From positions 284,326 through 348,325 of the forward strand of contig NZ_SIXF01000003.1 of NCBI RefSeq assembly GCF_004310665.1: 64,000 bases of DNA, read 5' to 3'. The stretch is from Pedobacter kyonggii (lineage in GTDB: Bacteria > Bacteroidota > Bacteroidia > Sphingobacteriales > Sphingobacteriaceae). Of this stretch, positions 25,805-35,409 are shown piece by piece. The position numbers and the translations under genes are program-made. Each line of letters begins with the position of its first letter. Within the stretch, counting starts at the first letter, position 1. The notes under the pieces were generated by a model. The model had not been told where the DNA came from and ran no database searches. It saw only the letters and a program-made list of their open reading frames with translations.

Positions 25805-27049
25805 ATGGATAAGAAAATAGAGAAAAAAAGATTTAGCACTAAAACCCTGTTAATTATAGGTGGAGCAATTGCTTTTGTGGCAGTTGTAATTTATGGCTAT
25901 ACTTTATCCCTCAAAAAAGTTTACAGTGCAGATGCCGATAAATTAACCATCAGTAAAGTAGAATATGGCGATTTTGAAGATGTAGTGTTATTAAATGCCA
26001 GTGTAGTTCCATTAACTTCGGTAATTGTAAGTTCATCAGAAGGTGGAACAGTTGCCGAAATTTTTACCGAAAATGGTGCTTCGGTAGTTAAAGGAACCCC
26101 ACTATTAAGAATCTCCAACTCGAACGCCATGTTGAGTTATACCTCAAGTCAAACAGCAGCAACTGAGCAGATTAACCAGTTGCGGAAATCGCGGTTAGAT
26201 TTAGAACAAAACCAGAGGGTTTTAAATCAGGATGTTTTAGATGTAGAAAACAGCTTAAGAACCGCCACCCGTCAATATAGATTAGATAGCTCTCTATTCG
26301 CTAAAAAAGTGATTACCCTACAGGAATTTAATAAATCGAGTCAGGATTACGAATATTATCAGGGTAAATTGAAAATTGTGCGTCAAGCGATCAAACAAGA
26401 AAACCAAAGCAGAAAGATGCAGTTGGCTCAGATCGATCAATCGATGGGGCAGATGAACGAAAGTTTAGAAATGATCCGCAAGAATATCGAAAATATGACA
26501 ATCAAGGCTCCCGTATCTGGTAAATTATCATCTTATGATCCTGTAATCGGTAAATCTTATAATTCTAACGAAATGATTGGAAAGATTGACGTGTTGCAGG
26601 GTTATAAGCTTCAGGCAGGAGTTGATGAATATTATATCAATCGGGTAAAAGAAGGACAAACAGCTAACTGCGACTTTAATGGTAAAACTTATAACTTAAC
26701 TGTGAGTAAAGTAATACCTGAGGTTACAGCAGGTCAGTTTCAGGTTGAAATGGTTTTTAAAGGGGCAGCTCCAGAAGGTTTACGTCGCGGATTATCGTTA
26801 CAAACAAAATTAACCTTGTCTGACAATAGCAAATCATTGCTTCTTGCCCAGGGACAGTTTTTTCAGAGTACAGGTGGGTCTTGGGTATTTGTGGTAAACA
26901 ATGGTAAAGCAACCAAGAAAAATGTAAAAATCGGGCGAAAAAATTACCTGTACTATGAAATATTGAATGGTTTGCAGAAAGGCGACGAAGTAATTACTTC
27001 ATCTTACGATCAGTTTAACCAGTACGATCAGGTGGAGATTAATAAATAA
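25805..27049 (+). CDS. Periplasmic adaptor (HlyD/MacA-like membrane fusion protein)
   Basis: A 414-residue membrane fusion protein. One N-terminal membrane anchor (about residues 13-31) is followed by a lipoyl-like half (ASVVPLTSVIVSSSEGGTVAEIF). A long coiled coil comes next (about 115-225, rich in Gln, Arg and Leu), then the second lipoyl half (IKAPVSGKL) and beta-barrel domains. Such adaptors couple MacB-type ABC transporters to an outer membrane channel. It is the first gene after the sigma-54-like promoter and precedes an ATPase and six permeases, so it probably serves as their shared adaptor. No outer membrane TolC gene is seen in the window. Confidence 0.9.
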   Translation: MDKKIEKKRFSTKTLLIIGGAIAFVAVVIYGYTLSLKKVYSADADKLTISKVEYGDFEDVVLLNASVVPLTSVIVSSSEGGTVAEIFTENGASVVKGTPLLRISNSNAMLSYTSSQTAATEQINQLRKSRLDLEQNQRVLNQDVLDVENSLRTATRQYRLDSSLFAKKVITLQEFNKSSQDYEYYQGKLKIVRQAIKQENQSRKMQLAQIDQSMGQMNESLEMIRKNIENMTIKAPVSGKLSSYDPVIGKSYNSNEMIGKIDVLQGYKLQAGVDEYYINRVKEGQTANCDFNGKTYNLTVSKVIPEVTAGQFQVEMVFKGAAPEGLRRGLSLQTKLTLSDNSKSLLLAQGQFFQSTGGSWVFVVNNGKATKKNVKIGRKNYLYYEILNGLQKGDEVITSSYDQFNQYDQVEINK

Positions 27050-27153
27050 GTTTGGAGTTTTTTGAAAAAAGACTAAGAAATTTAGAAACAAAATAACACT
27101 CAGGTCTTGATACCTGATACTAAATACATGATACTAGAATAATACTTGATACG

Positions 27154-27852
27154 ATGATTAAAATAGAAAATCTGGAAAAAGTTTACAAAACTGAAGAGGT
27201 AGAAACCACTGCGCTTAATGGTATTAATCTCCATGTTGCAGCAGGAGAATTTGTTTCCATCATGGGGCCATCGGGCTGTGGAAAATCTACCTTACTAAAT
27301 GTAATGGGTTTGTTGGATAAGCCCGAAAGTGGAAGTTATAAGTTTATTGATACCGAGCTTTTAACGTTAAATGATAGGGAACGCTCAAATTTCCGTAAGC
27401 GGAATATGGGTTTCGTTTTCCAGAATTTCAATTTAATTGATGAATTAACTGTTTTCGAAAACATCGAATTACCACTAATTTATAACAAAATTCCTGCTGG
27501 AGAACGCAAGAAACTGGTAAATGAAATTATCGAAAGAATGAATATTGTAAACCGCAGTGGTCACTTTCCACAACAGTTATCAGGTGGACAGCAGCAACGT
27601 GTAGCAGTGGCTAGGGCTTTGGTTACCAAACCCAAGTTGGTTTTGGCCGATGAGCCTACCGGAAACCTGGATAGCTCACACGGTAATGAAGTAATGGAGC
27701 TACTTTGCGAACTGAATGAAACCGGAACGACCATTGTGATGGTAACCCACTCCAGCCATGATGCCAGTTTTTCGAACAGGATTATCAACCTGAAAGATGG
27801 TCATGTGATTTCTGAAAAGATAAACAAGAGCAGAAACGAAGAGCTCATATAA
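27154..27852 (+). CDS. ABC transporter ATPase, MacB/LolD type (first of the locus)
   Basis: A 232-residue ATP-binding protein with Walker A GPSGCGKST (about 38-46), signature LSGGQQQRVAVARAL, Walker B LVLADEP, an intact D-loop (GNLDS) and switch His (VTHSS). The family energises FtsX-like permeases that move lipoproteins, peptides or drugs by a mechanotransmission mechanism. It lies between the adaptor and the permeases. The 104-bp spacer before it carries the TGATACC/GATACT low-complexity words also seen before cysN. Confidence 0.95.
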   Translation: MIKIENLEKVYKTEEVETTALNGINLHVAAGEFVSIMGPSGCGKSTLLNVMGLLDKPESGSYKFIDTELLTLNDRERSNFRKRNMGFVFQNFNLIDELTVFENIELPLIYNKIPAGERKKLVNEIIERMNIVNRSGHFPQQLSGGQQQRVAVARALVTKPKLVLADEPTGNLDSSHGNEVMELLCELNETGTTIVMVTHSSHDASFSNRIINLKDGHVISEKINKSRNEELI

Positions 27853-28066
27853 AGGCTTAAGGTAAAAGGTTTAAGGCGTATGGTTAAATCTCACCTTAAA
27901 TCTTTAACGCTAAACCTTACTATAAAAAAATTTTAGTTTAGTTAATAATAAGTCTGCCCAAAAATCTTCCTGGATAGGAAGATTTGGGAAGACGAAATAG
28001 TAAAAACCACCAGATAGGTATTTTTGACCGCCACACGCTAAACACCTATCGCCAAACAATAAAAAC
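27853..28066. repeat. Hairpin-rich spacer before the first permease
   Basis: The first half contains AAGGCTTAAGGTAAAAGG mirrored by ACCTTAAATCTTTAACGC. The middle carries a perfect stem AAATCTTCC (27962-27970) / GGAAGATTT (27977-27985). The end has CGCTAAACACC/CGCCAAAC words. No coding frame. Confidence 0.5.
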
Positions 28067-30439
28067 ATGTTCAAATTAAACCTAAAAATAGCCTTACGTA
28101 ACCTCTGGAAAAACAAGGGTTTCTCGTTGATTAACATTGGGGGGTTAGCCATTGGTTTAGCCAGTTGTATGGTTTTGTTACTTTATGTTGCTTACGAGTG
28201 GAGCTATGATAAACAATTCTCTAATCACGATAAAACTTATGTAGTTTATCAAAACATGGAGGCAAGTGGTAAAACTTTTAGCTGGGCGTGGACACCCAAT
28301 GTGATGGCTAAAGAAGTGCAAGAAAAAATCCCTGGCGTTAAATATGCTACTCACACTACTTATCCGAGGAAACAACTAATTACCGTTGGTGACAATAAAA
28401 TAAATAGCAGTGCAATATTTGCAGACCAAAATTTTATTAAAATATTGGATTATAAATTTCTTGAAGGTAATTCAGCTAAAGTTTTAAAAGATGTAAATAC
28501 AATCATCCTTACCAAATCTTTTGCAACAAAATTATTTGGAAATGAAGATCCTATTAATAAAATGGTAAAACTGGAAAATCAGGAAGTATTAAAGGTTGAA
28601 GCCGTAATAGAAGATGCACCTGCAAATAGTAGTTTAACTTTTGAGTGCATCATGCCTTGGGCATTGTTCGAAAAACGAGAAACCTGGGTGAGGGAAGGCA
28701 ATTGGGGGAATAATATGTGTTTAACACTTGTTCAATTACAGGATAATAACTTTTTCACTGCTGCAAATGATTTGATGCATGGTATTTACAAGCGAAATCA
28801 AAAAGATAATTTGTCAGTGGCTTTATTACATCCTTTAACCAAATGGCATTTATATGATGATTTTGTAAACGGTAAATCGGTAGGAGGTAAGATAGATCAA
28901 CTTAAAATATTTTTATTGCTGGCCTTTTGCATATTGCTAATAGCCTGTGTAAATTTCATGAACTTATCGACAGCACGCTCAGAGCGTAGAGCAAAAGAAG
29001 TTGGCGTTCGAAAAGCAATTGGATCAACACGTAAATCGTTAATTAATCAGTTTTTTTTAGAGTCGCTGCTCATCACATTTATCGCCACAGTTTTAGCTTT
29101 TATCTTAATTGAGGTTAGTTTGCCATATTTTAATAGTTTGTTAGATATTAAATTAACAATCGATTACTATAATGGGCAATTTTGGTTAACATTATTGGGA
29201 TTGATGATTTTAACCGGATTTATTGCTGGTAGTTATCCAGCGCTTTATTTATCTTCTTTCGAGCCGATTAAAGTGTTAAAAGGTTTCACCCTTAAAGCAG
29301 ATTCATCCACTTCAGTGAGAAAAGTATTAGTGGTTGGCCAATTCGTTTTTGCTGCAAGTTTAATTATTTGTACCGCAGTAATTTATCAGCAACTTAATTA
29401 TGTTAAAAACAAGCCTATTGGTTATGATCAATCCAATTTAATTCAGATAGCAGTAGTTGGCAGAATGAACGATGCAGCTAAGCTAGAATTGCTAAAAACG
29501 CAACTTATCGCATCTGGTGCAACAACTAATGTTACTTCTTTTAGTACAGATTTTACTGAAGGTGGAGATAATACAACGGGTATAGAATGGGAAGGTAAAA
29601 ATCCGAACGAAGCGATTTCTTTTAACCATAGAACAATAGGGTATGATTTTGTTGAAACTATTGGTACTAGAATGATTAGTGGTAGGGAGTTTTCTGCGAA
29701 ATTTCCTAATGATACAGCTAGCGTATTGTTAAATGAGGCGGCTGTGAGAATGATGCAATTAAAAAATCCAATTGGCAAAGTAATTACTTTCTGGGGAGAT
29801 AAAAAGCTAACTATAGTTGGTATTGTAAAAGATTTTGTGGTAGAAAGTGTTTACCAAAGAGTGGCCCCAATGATTTTTAGGTCAAATGGAAAATACGATG
29901 CGAGGGTTATCATTGCGCGTTTAAATCCAAATCAAAACATCAGTTCATCACTGGCCAAAATTGATGATTTAGTAAAGCAAATGGAACCTAATTATCCTGT
30001 TAACCGCAAATTTGTGAACGAATCTTTTGAAGTAAAATTTAAAAATGAAAAAATTCTAGGTTCACTTTCAAACTGGTTTGGCGGTTTCGCCATTTTTATT
30101 TCCTGTTTAGGATTATTAGGTCTGGCGCTTTTTATGGCAGAGCAACGCAAAAAGGAAATCAGTATCCGTAAGGTTTTAGGTGCCAGCACTGGCAATATCC
30201 TCGTGTTGCTAAATAAAGATTTTATAAAACTGGTGGCCATTGCAAATATGATTGCATTCCCGTTAGCATATATCATTGTAAATAAATGGCTTTCAGCTTT
30301 CGAGTATCGTGTCTCTATATCTGCATTGCCATTTATAGCCGCAATTAGCCTTTCGGTGATCATTGCCATACTCACTGTAAGTATTCAATCGGTTAAAGTG
30401 GCCAAAGCAAACCCTATTGATGCACTTAAATACGAATAA
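28067..30439 (+). CDS. FtsX/MacB-like ABC permease 1
   Basis: A 790-residue permease with eight predicted membrane segments: one near residues 20-42, three near 283-405, one near 425-448 and three near 675-780. MacB-type periplasmic domains fill the two large gaps, so the protein is a tandem duplication of the FtsX unit. The cytoplasmic coupling helix RRAKEVGVRKAIGSTR, its second copy RKKEISIRKVLGAST, and the C-terminal KANPIDALKYE are typical of Bacteroidota paralogues. It probably uses the ATPase encoded just upstream. It is very close to permeases 2 and 3, which points to local duplication. Substrate unknown. Confidence 0.92.
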   Translation: MFKLNLKIALRNLWKNKGFSLINIGGLAIGLASCMVLLLYVAYEWSYDKQFSNHDKTYVVYQNMEASGKTFSWAWTPNVMAKEVQEKIPGVKYATHTTYPRKQLITVGDNKINSSAIFADQNFIKILDYKFLEGNSAKVLKDVNTIILTKSFATKLFGNEDPINKMVKLENQEVLKVEAVIEDAPANSSLTFECIMPWALFEKRETWVREGNWGNNMCLTLVQLQDNNFFTAANDLMHGIYKRNQKDNLSVALLHPLTKWHLYDDFVNGKSVGGKIDQLKIFLLLAFCILLIACVNFMNLSTARSERRAKEVGVRKAIGSTRKSLINQFFLESLLITFIATVLAFILIEVSLPYFNSLLDIKLTIDYYNGQFWLTLLGLMILTGFIAGSYPALYLSSFEPIKVLKGFTLKADSSTSVRKVLVVGQFVFAASLIICTAVIYQQLNYVKNKPIGYDQSNLIQIAVVGRMNDAAKLELLKTQLIASGATTNVTSFSTDFTEGGDNTTGIEWEGKNPNEAISFNHRTIGYDFVETIGTRMISGREFSAKFPNDTASVLLNEAAVRMMQLKNPIGKVITFWGDKKLTIVGIVKDFVVESVYQRVAPMIFRSNGKYDARVIIARLNPNQNISSSLAKIDDLVKQMEPNYPVNRKFVNESFEVKFKNEKILGSLSNWFGGFAIFISCLGLLGLALFMAEQRKKEISIRKVLGASTGNILVLLNKDFIKLVAIANMIAFPLAYIIVNKWLSAFEYRVSISALPFIAAISLSVIIAILTVSIQSVKVAKANPIDALKYE

Positions 30440-30515
30440 GACCTGCGAGGAGCGTTGGCGTTAAGCGATAAATCCTCGCCAAACGCCAAACGCTGTGCGC
30501 TAAACCCCACACCTT
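30440..30515. repeat. Dyad spacer between permeases 1 and 2
   Basis: GCGAGGAGCGTTGGCGTTAAGC in the left half is answered by CGCCAAACGCCAAACGC and GCGCTAAAC in the right half, so the spacer can fold into a long hairpin ending just before the ATG at 30516. Confidence 0.6.
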
Positions 30516-32876
30516 ATGTTTAAACTGAATTTAAAAATCGCTTTGCGAAACCTTTGGAGAAATAAAGGCTTTACCCTGATTAATTTGGGGGGATTGGCCA
30601 TTGGCTTGGCTAGTTGTATGGTTTTATTGCTTTATGTTGCTTATGAGTACGGGTACGATAAACAATTTACCGATTATGACAAAACCTACCTGGTTTATAA
30701 TAACCAGAAAACAGCAAAAGAAACTTTCAGCTTTCTTGCGGTGCCTGGTTTAATGGAAAACGAAGTGCGTTCTAAAGTTTCGGGTGTTTCGAAGGTTGGC
30801 AGATTATCTTATCCAGAATATAAGATGCTTTCTTACCATCAGAATAACTTTAAGAAAAGTGCCGTGTTTGCTGATCCGGATTTTTTAAAAATGTTCGATT
30901 ACAAGGTTTTAAAAGGTAATCCTAATACTTTTTTGAAAAATCCTGATGGCATAATTTTAAGCGAAACCCTGGCGAAAAACCTTTTCGGTAATGAAGATCC
31001 TTTAAATAAGGTTGTAAAATTCGAAAATAATTTGAGTTTAAAAGTAGAGGGGGTAATTGAAGACAGGCCAAAAAACAGTAGCCTGGAAATAGATTACCTA
31101 ATGTCGTGGAAATTATACGAAACATTAAACCCTTGGACAAAAACCAGTGGCTGGACTTCTAATTACTGCGTATTATTTGTTCAGTTGCAAGATAATTCCT
31201 TTTTCGAGCAAGCTAATAATCAAATGCATGGCATGATTAAGGCCAATGACAAGAATTCGAATGGCGAAGCTTTTCTGCATCCACTATCTAAATGGCATTT
31301 ATATGAAAAATTCGAAAACGGCAAAAATGTAGGTGGTAGGATAGACCAGTTAAAGATATTTTTTCTTTTAGCTTTCTGTATTCTATTGATTGCCTGTGTT
31401 AATTTTATGAATCTTTCTACTGCAAAATCAGAAAAAAGAGCACGAGAAGTTGGCGTTCGTAAAGCTATTGGTTCGTCGAGGAATGATCTGGTTGGGCAGT
31501 TTATGTTCGAATCAATTTTACTTACCACGCTAAGTATGCTGGTTGCTTTCGCGTTAATAGAAGTAAGTTTACCGTACTTCAATAATCTTTTGAGAATCTC
31601 ATTGGAAATAGATTATACAGATTGGAAATTCTGGTCTGTATTTTTAGGACTAACATTATTAACCGGCATTATTGCAGGTAGTTATCCGGCTTTTTATCTT
31701 TCGTCATTCGATCCGGTTAAAGTATTAAAAGGATTTAAGCTTTCTGGAGGTTCATCGTTATCTATTCGCAAGTATTTGGTTGTTTTTCAATTTGTATTTG
31801 CTGCATGTTTGATTGTTTGTACGGCTGTTATCTATCAGCAATTGAATTTTATCAAAAATAAACCTATTGGTTATAACATAGGTAACCTTGTTCAGATCCC
31901 TGCTGAAGGAGAGTTTGCCAATCCAGGTAAGCGTAATATTTTAAAGGATGAAATCCTAAAATCTGGTGCCGCCACTGCAGTTACAGAATACAGTCAATCT
32001 TTAACTGCCGGTGGTAATAATACTTACGCAGTGAGTTGGCCAGGTAAAAATGAAAATGAAAAAATATTGGTAAACTATAGATTTACAACTGTCGACTTGA
32101 CAAAAACCACCGGGATGGAAATTCTTGCCGGCCGCGATTTTTCGAAAGACCGAATAGATACTGCAAATGTTTTAGTGAACGAGGCTTTGGTTAAGGTGAT
32201 GGGTATGAAAAATCCTGTTGGTAAAGTGATCAGTTGGGATCAACCCTTAACCATTGTTGGGGTAATTAAGGATTATGTAATGGAATCGCCTTATCAAAGT
32301 CCGAAACCTTTAATTATTGCTCAAAACAAGCAAGCAACAAGCACCATAATTATGAGATTAAATGCGCAGAGCAATGTAACCTCATCTATTAATAAAATAA
32401 ACGAAATTATAAAAAAACTGAATCCTGCTTTTCCAACTGAAATTAAATTTGTGAATGAAAATTTTGAGTCAAAATTCCAAAATGAAAAACTTTTGGGCAC
32501 ACTTTCAAACTGGTTCGGAGGTTTTGCCATTTTTATCTCCTGTCTGGGTTTACTTGGTTTAGCCTTATTTATGGCCGAGCAACGTAAAAAAGAAATCAGT
32601 ATCCGTAAGGTTTTGGGCGCCAGTACAGCCAATATCCTCACGCTGTTGAACAAAGATTTTATAAAACTGGTTGCAATAGCCAATGTAATTGCATTTCCGT
32701 TGGCCTACATTATCATTAACAAATGGCTTTCAGGATACGAATACCGCATTTCTGTTTCTGCCTTACCATTTATAGCCGCAATTAGTCTTTCGGTAATTAT
32801 TGCAATACTCACTGTGAGTATTCAATCGGTTAAAGTGGCAAAGGCCAATCCTGTTGATGCATTGAAATATGAATAA
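30516..32876 (+). CDS. FtsX/MacB-like ABC permease 2
   Basis: A 786-residue paralogue of permease 1 with the same order: first membrane segment (about 21-43), periplasmic MacB-like domain, three segments around 285-400, a fifth near 425-447, second periplasmic domain, three C-terminal segments. The coupling motifs RAREVGVRKAIGSSR and RKKEISIRKVLGAST and the KANPVDALKYE end are retained. The last ~120 residues are almost identical to those of permease 1 while the periplasmic domains differ more, suggesting that they accept different partners or substrates. Confidence 0.92.
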   Translation: MFKLNLKIALRNLWRNKGFTLINLGGLAIGLASCMVLLLYVAYEYGYDKQFTDYDKTYLVYNNQKTAKETFSFLAVPGLMENEVRSKVSGVSKVGRLSYPEYKMLSYHQNNFKKSAVFADPDFLKMFDYKVLKGNPNTFLKNPDGIILSETLAKNLFGNEDPLNKVVKFENNLSLKVEGVIEDRPKNSSLEIDYLMSWKLYETLNPWTKTSGWTSNYCVLFVQLQDNSFFEQANNQMHGMIKANDKNSNGEAFLHPLSKWHLYEKFENGKNVGGRIDQLKIFFLLAFCILLIACVNFMNLSTAKSEKRAREVGVRKAIGSSRNDLVGQFMFESILLTTLSMLVAFALIEVSLPYFNNLLRISLEIDYTDWKFWSVFLGLTLLTGIIAGSYPAFYLSSFDPVKVLKGFKLSGGSSLSIRKYLVVFQFVFAACLIVCTAVIYQQLNFIKNKPIGYNIGNLVQIPAEGEFANPGKRNILKDEILKSGAATAVTEYSQSLTAGGNNTYAVSWPGKNENEKILVNYRFTTVDLTKTTGMEILAGRDFSKDRIDTANVLVNEALVKVMGMKNPVGKVISWDQPLTIVGVIKDYVMESPYQSPKPLIIAQNKQATSTIIMRLNAQSNVTSSINKINEIIKKLNPAFPTEIKFVNENFESKFQNEKLLGTLSNWFGGFAIFISCLGLLGLALFMAEQRKKEISIRKVLGASTANILTLLNKDFIKLVAIANVIAFPLAYIIINKWLSGYEYRISVSALPFIAAISLSVIIAILTVSIQSVKVAKANPVDALKYE

Positions 32877-32953
32877 CGGTGTAAGGCTTAAGGTAGAAAG
32901 CGTAATGTTAATACGCCAAAACCCTAAACCTTATGCCCTAAACCCTAAACCTT
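32877..32953. repeat. Dyad spacer between permeases 2 and 3
   Basis: GGTGTAAGGCTTAAGGTAG on the left is mirrored by repeated CCCTAAACCTTATG words on the right, the last one running into the start codon of permease 3. Confidence 0.6.
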
Positions 32954-35335
32954 ATGTTCAAATTAAACTTAAAAATAGCACTACGTAACCTTTGGAAAAA
33001 CAAAGGCTTTACATTGATCAATGTAGGTGGCCTGGCTATCGGAATGGCCTGTTGTTTAATGTTACTTTTGTACGTTAACTACGAATGGAGTTTCGATAAG
33101 CAATATAAAAATGCTGATAAGGTATATTTTGCCGCATTAAATTTAAAATTTAACGGCAAACTGGCTACCACAATGGCCGTTCCAAATAAACTGGCCAAAG
33201 CTGGGGTTTCAGAATTGCCTGGTATTAAAAGTGCGGCCCGTATTTCGATGAACAATGGCCAGAAATTATATAGCCATAACCGGAATAATTTTAAATTAAT
33301 AGGATTTAATGTAGATCCTGATTTTTTAAAAATACTTGAACAGAAATTTATCTACGGCGATCCAGGCACTGCTTTATCTGAGCCTAATAATGTACTTATA
33401 AGCCAATCGACAGCAAAGAAATTATTTGGTGACCAGAATCCAATTGGACAAAGTATTAAATACGATAACAGGGTAAGCTTAAAAGTTAGTGCTGTAATAC
33501 AAGATCTGCCAAAAAATCAAAGCATGCAGTTTGATGTTTTGCAACCCTGGGCTTTTTTTGAGCAGGAAAATCCTTCGGAAAAAGAAAATGGTTGGGGAGC
33601 AATTACCTGTTTAACTTTATTTCGGCTTAAAGATAATGCTTCTTTAGATGCGACAAATGCAGCACTAAAACACTTCATCGTAAACAAAGAACCCGATTTA
33701 AAAGAAATGACATACGAACCTTTTCTTTTTCCTTTAAGCAAATTTCATTTATACGATGACTTCGACAATGGGAAATCGGTGGGTGGCAAAATTGATCAGT
33801 TGCGGTTATTTGTTTTTCTGGCCATCTGTGTATTATTTATCGCCTGCATCAATTATATGAATCTTTCAACTGCTAAATCGGAGAAACGTGCCCGTGAAGT
33901 AGGTGTTAGAAAGGCTTTAGGTTCTACCCGAAATACAATAATGGGACAGTTTATGGTAGAGTCAATACTGTTGTCTTTTTTAGCAATGTTAATTGCCTTT
34001 ACACTGCTCGAAGTCTCATTGCCTTACTTTAACAACTTGCTCGATATCTCGATCAAAATTAATTACAATGCTTATCCATTTTGGGGTGTATTACTTGCTA
34101 TGGTACTTTTAACAGGTATGCTTGCAGGGAGTTATCCTGCATTTTACCTTTCGTCATTTATACCCGTAAAGGTATTAAAAGGCTTTAAAGGTTCAACGGG
34201 CTCATTATCCATCCGCAAAACACTGGTAGTAGTGCAGTTTAGCCTTTCTATCTGCATGATTATTTCGGCAATTGTAATTTACAGCCAAATTCAGTACCTT
34301 AAAAATAAACCCTTAGGCTTTGATCAAACTGCGCTGGCACAGGTCGATTTAGAAGGAGAGTGGACAAAGCCACAGAAATTGCAGACATTTAAAAATGAAT
34401 TGGAGAGGACAGGTGCTACAATTGCTGCAACAGAATATGCTGGCTCGTTTACAGCTGGTGGTTCAATTACTGGCGACATTCAATGGCCAGGCAAGCCCAA
34501 AAATGATGTATCGATTATTAATTATAGAAGTACAGGTTTCGATTTTGCCAAAACAACTGGCGTAAAAATTCTTGCAGGCAGAGATTTTGATCCTAAATTT
34601 TCTGCTGATACATCTACATCTCTGCTCCTCAATCAAACCGCTGTTAAAATAATGGGGTTAAAAAATCCTGTGGGTACCATTATCCATTGGGGCGATAACC
34701 CGCCACTTAAAGTGGTGGGCGTGGTACAAGATTATTCTAACGAATCGCTTGCTGCTAAAATACAGCCAACAGTTTATTATTACAATGTTAAAACGAGTCG
34801 GGTTTTACTGCTTAAACTCAATCCTAAACAGGCGCTTTCTACTTCAATCGAAGCGATAAAATCGGTAAGTCAACGTTTAAATCCTGCTTATCCAATTGAA
34901 GTGAAACTGGTTAGCCAGGGCATGGCCGAAAAACTTAAGAGCGAAAAGTTGCTCAGTGTACTTTCCAATATTTTTGGAGGATTTGCCATTTTTATTTCCT
35001 GCTTAGGTTTATTGGGTTTAGCGCTATATACTGCTGAACAGCGCAGTAAAGAAATCAGTATCCGTAAAGTATTGGGTGCTAATCTCTCTGATATCTTGGT
35101 CCTTTTGAACAAAGATTTTATGAAACTGGTCATCATATCCAATGTGATCGCTATCCCTGTAGCCTATATTCTTGTTGCCAAATGGCTTGAGAAATATGAT
35201 TATAAAATTACCATTAATCCATGGCCTTTTTTGCTAGCCCTTTTAACCTCGGTAATTATTGCCATTTTAACGGTGAGCCTGCAAACCTTTAAAGTGGCCA
35301 AAGCAAACGCTGTTGATGCACTTAAATATGAATAA
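32954..35335 (+). CDS. FtsX/MacB-like ABC permease 3
   Basis: A 793-residue member of the same array, eight membrane segments in the 1+3 / 1+3 arrangement. Key motifs are RNLWKNKGFTLIN at the start, RAREVGVRKALGSTR, RSKEISIRKVLGANL and the KANAVDALKYE end. It is closer to permeases 1 and 2 than to 4-6, consistent with three recent tandem copies. The first periplasmic domain contains the common KKLFGDQNPIGQ motif of MacB-type domains. Confidence 0.92.
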   Translation: MFKLNLKIALRNLWKNKGFTLINVGGLAIGMACCLMLLLYVNYEWSFDKQYKNADKVYFAALNLKFNGKLATTMAVPNKLAKAGVSELPGIKSAARISMNNGQKLYSHNRNNFKLIGFNVDPDFLKILEQKFIYGDPGTALSEPNNVLISQSTAKKLFGDQNPIGQSIKYDNRVSLKVSAVIQDLPKNQSMQFDVLQPWAFFEQENPSEKENGWGAITCLTLFRLKDNASLDATNAALKHFIVNKEPDLKEMTYEPFLFPLSKFHLYDDFDNGKSVGGKIDQLRLFVFLAICVLFIACINYMNLSTAKSEKRAREVGVRKALGSTRNTIMGQFMVESILLSFLAMLIAFTLLEVSLPYFNNLLDISIKINYNAYPFWGVLLAMVLLTGMLAGSYPAFYLSSFIPVKVLKGFKGSTGSLSIRKTLVVVQFSLSICMIISAIVIYSQIQYLKNKPLGFDQTALAQVDLEGEWTKPQKLQTFKNELERTGATIAATEYAGSFTAGGSITGDIQWPGKPKNDVSIINYRSTGFDFAKTTGVKILAGRDFDPKFSADTSTSLLLNQTAVKIMGLKNPVGTIIHWGDNPPLKVVGVVQDYSNESLAAKIQPTVYYYNVKTSRVLLLKLNPKQALSTSIEAIKSVSQRLNPAYPIEVKLVSQGMAEKLKSEKLLSVLSNIFGGFAIFISCLGLLGLALYTAEQRSKEISIRKVLGANLSDILVLLNKDFMKLVIISNVIAIPVAYILVAKWLEKYDYKITINPWPFLLALLTSVIIAILTVSLQTFKVAKANAVDALKYE

Positions 35336-35409
35336 GACCTGCGTGAGGCGTTTGGTGCTAAGCGTTTAAACGCTACACGCCAAACACTTTACGCCAAACC
35401 CTATGCCTT
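35336..35409. repeat. Dyad spacer between permeases 3 and 4
   Basis: GCGTGAGGCGTTTGGTGCTAAG is followed by CGCTACACGCCAAACACTTT and ACGCCAAACCC; the two halves are complementary and end directly before the ATG at 35410. Confidence 0.6.

Noticed and set aside
29992-30375. Long minus-strand frames opposite the permease genes (also 32321-32683, 34888-35142)
   Set aside because: They mirror the conserved FtsX C-terminal coding region in antisense and recur at the same place in each paralogue, so they are shadows.
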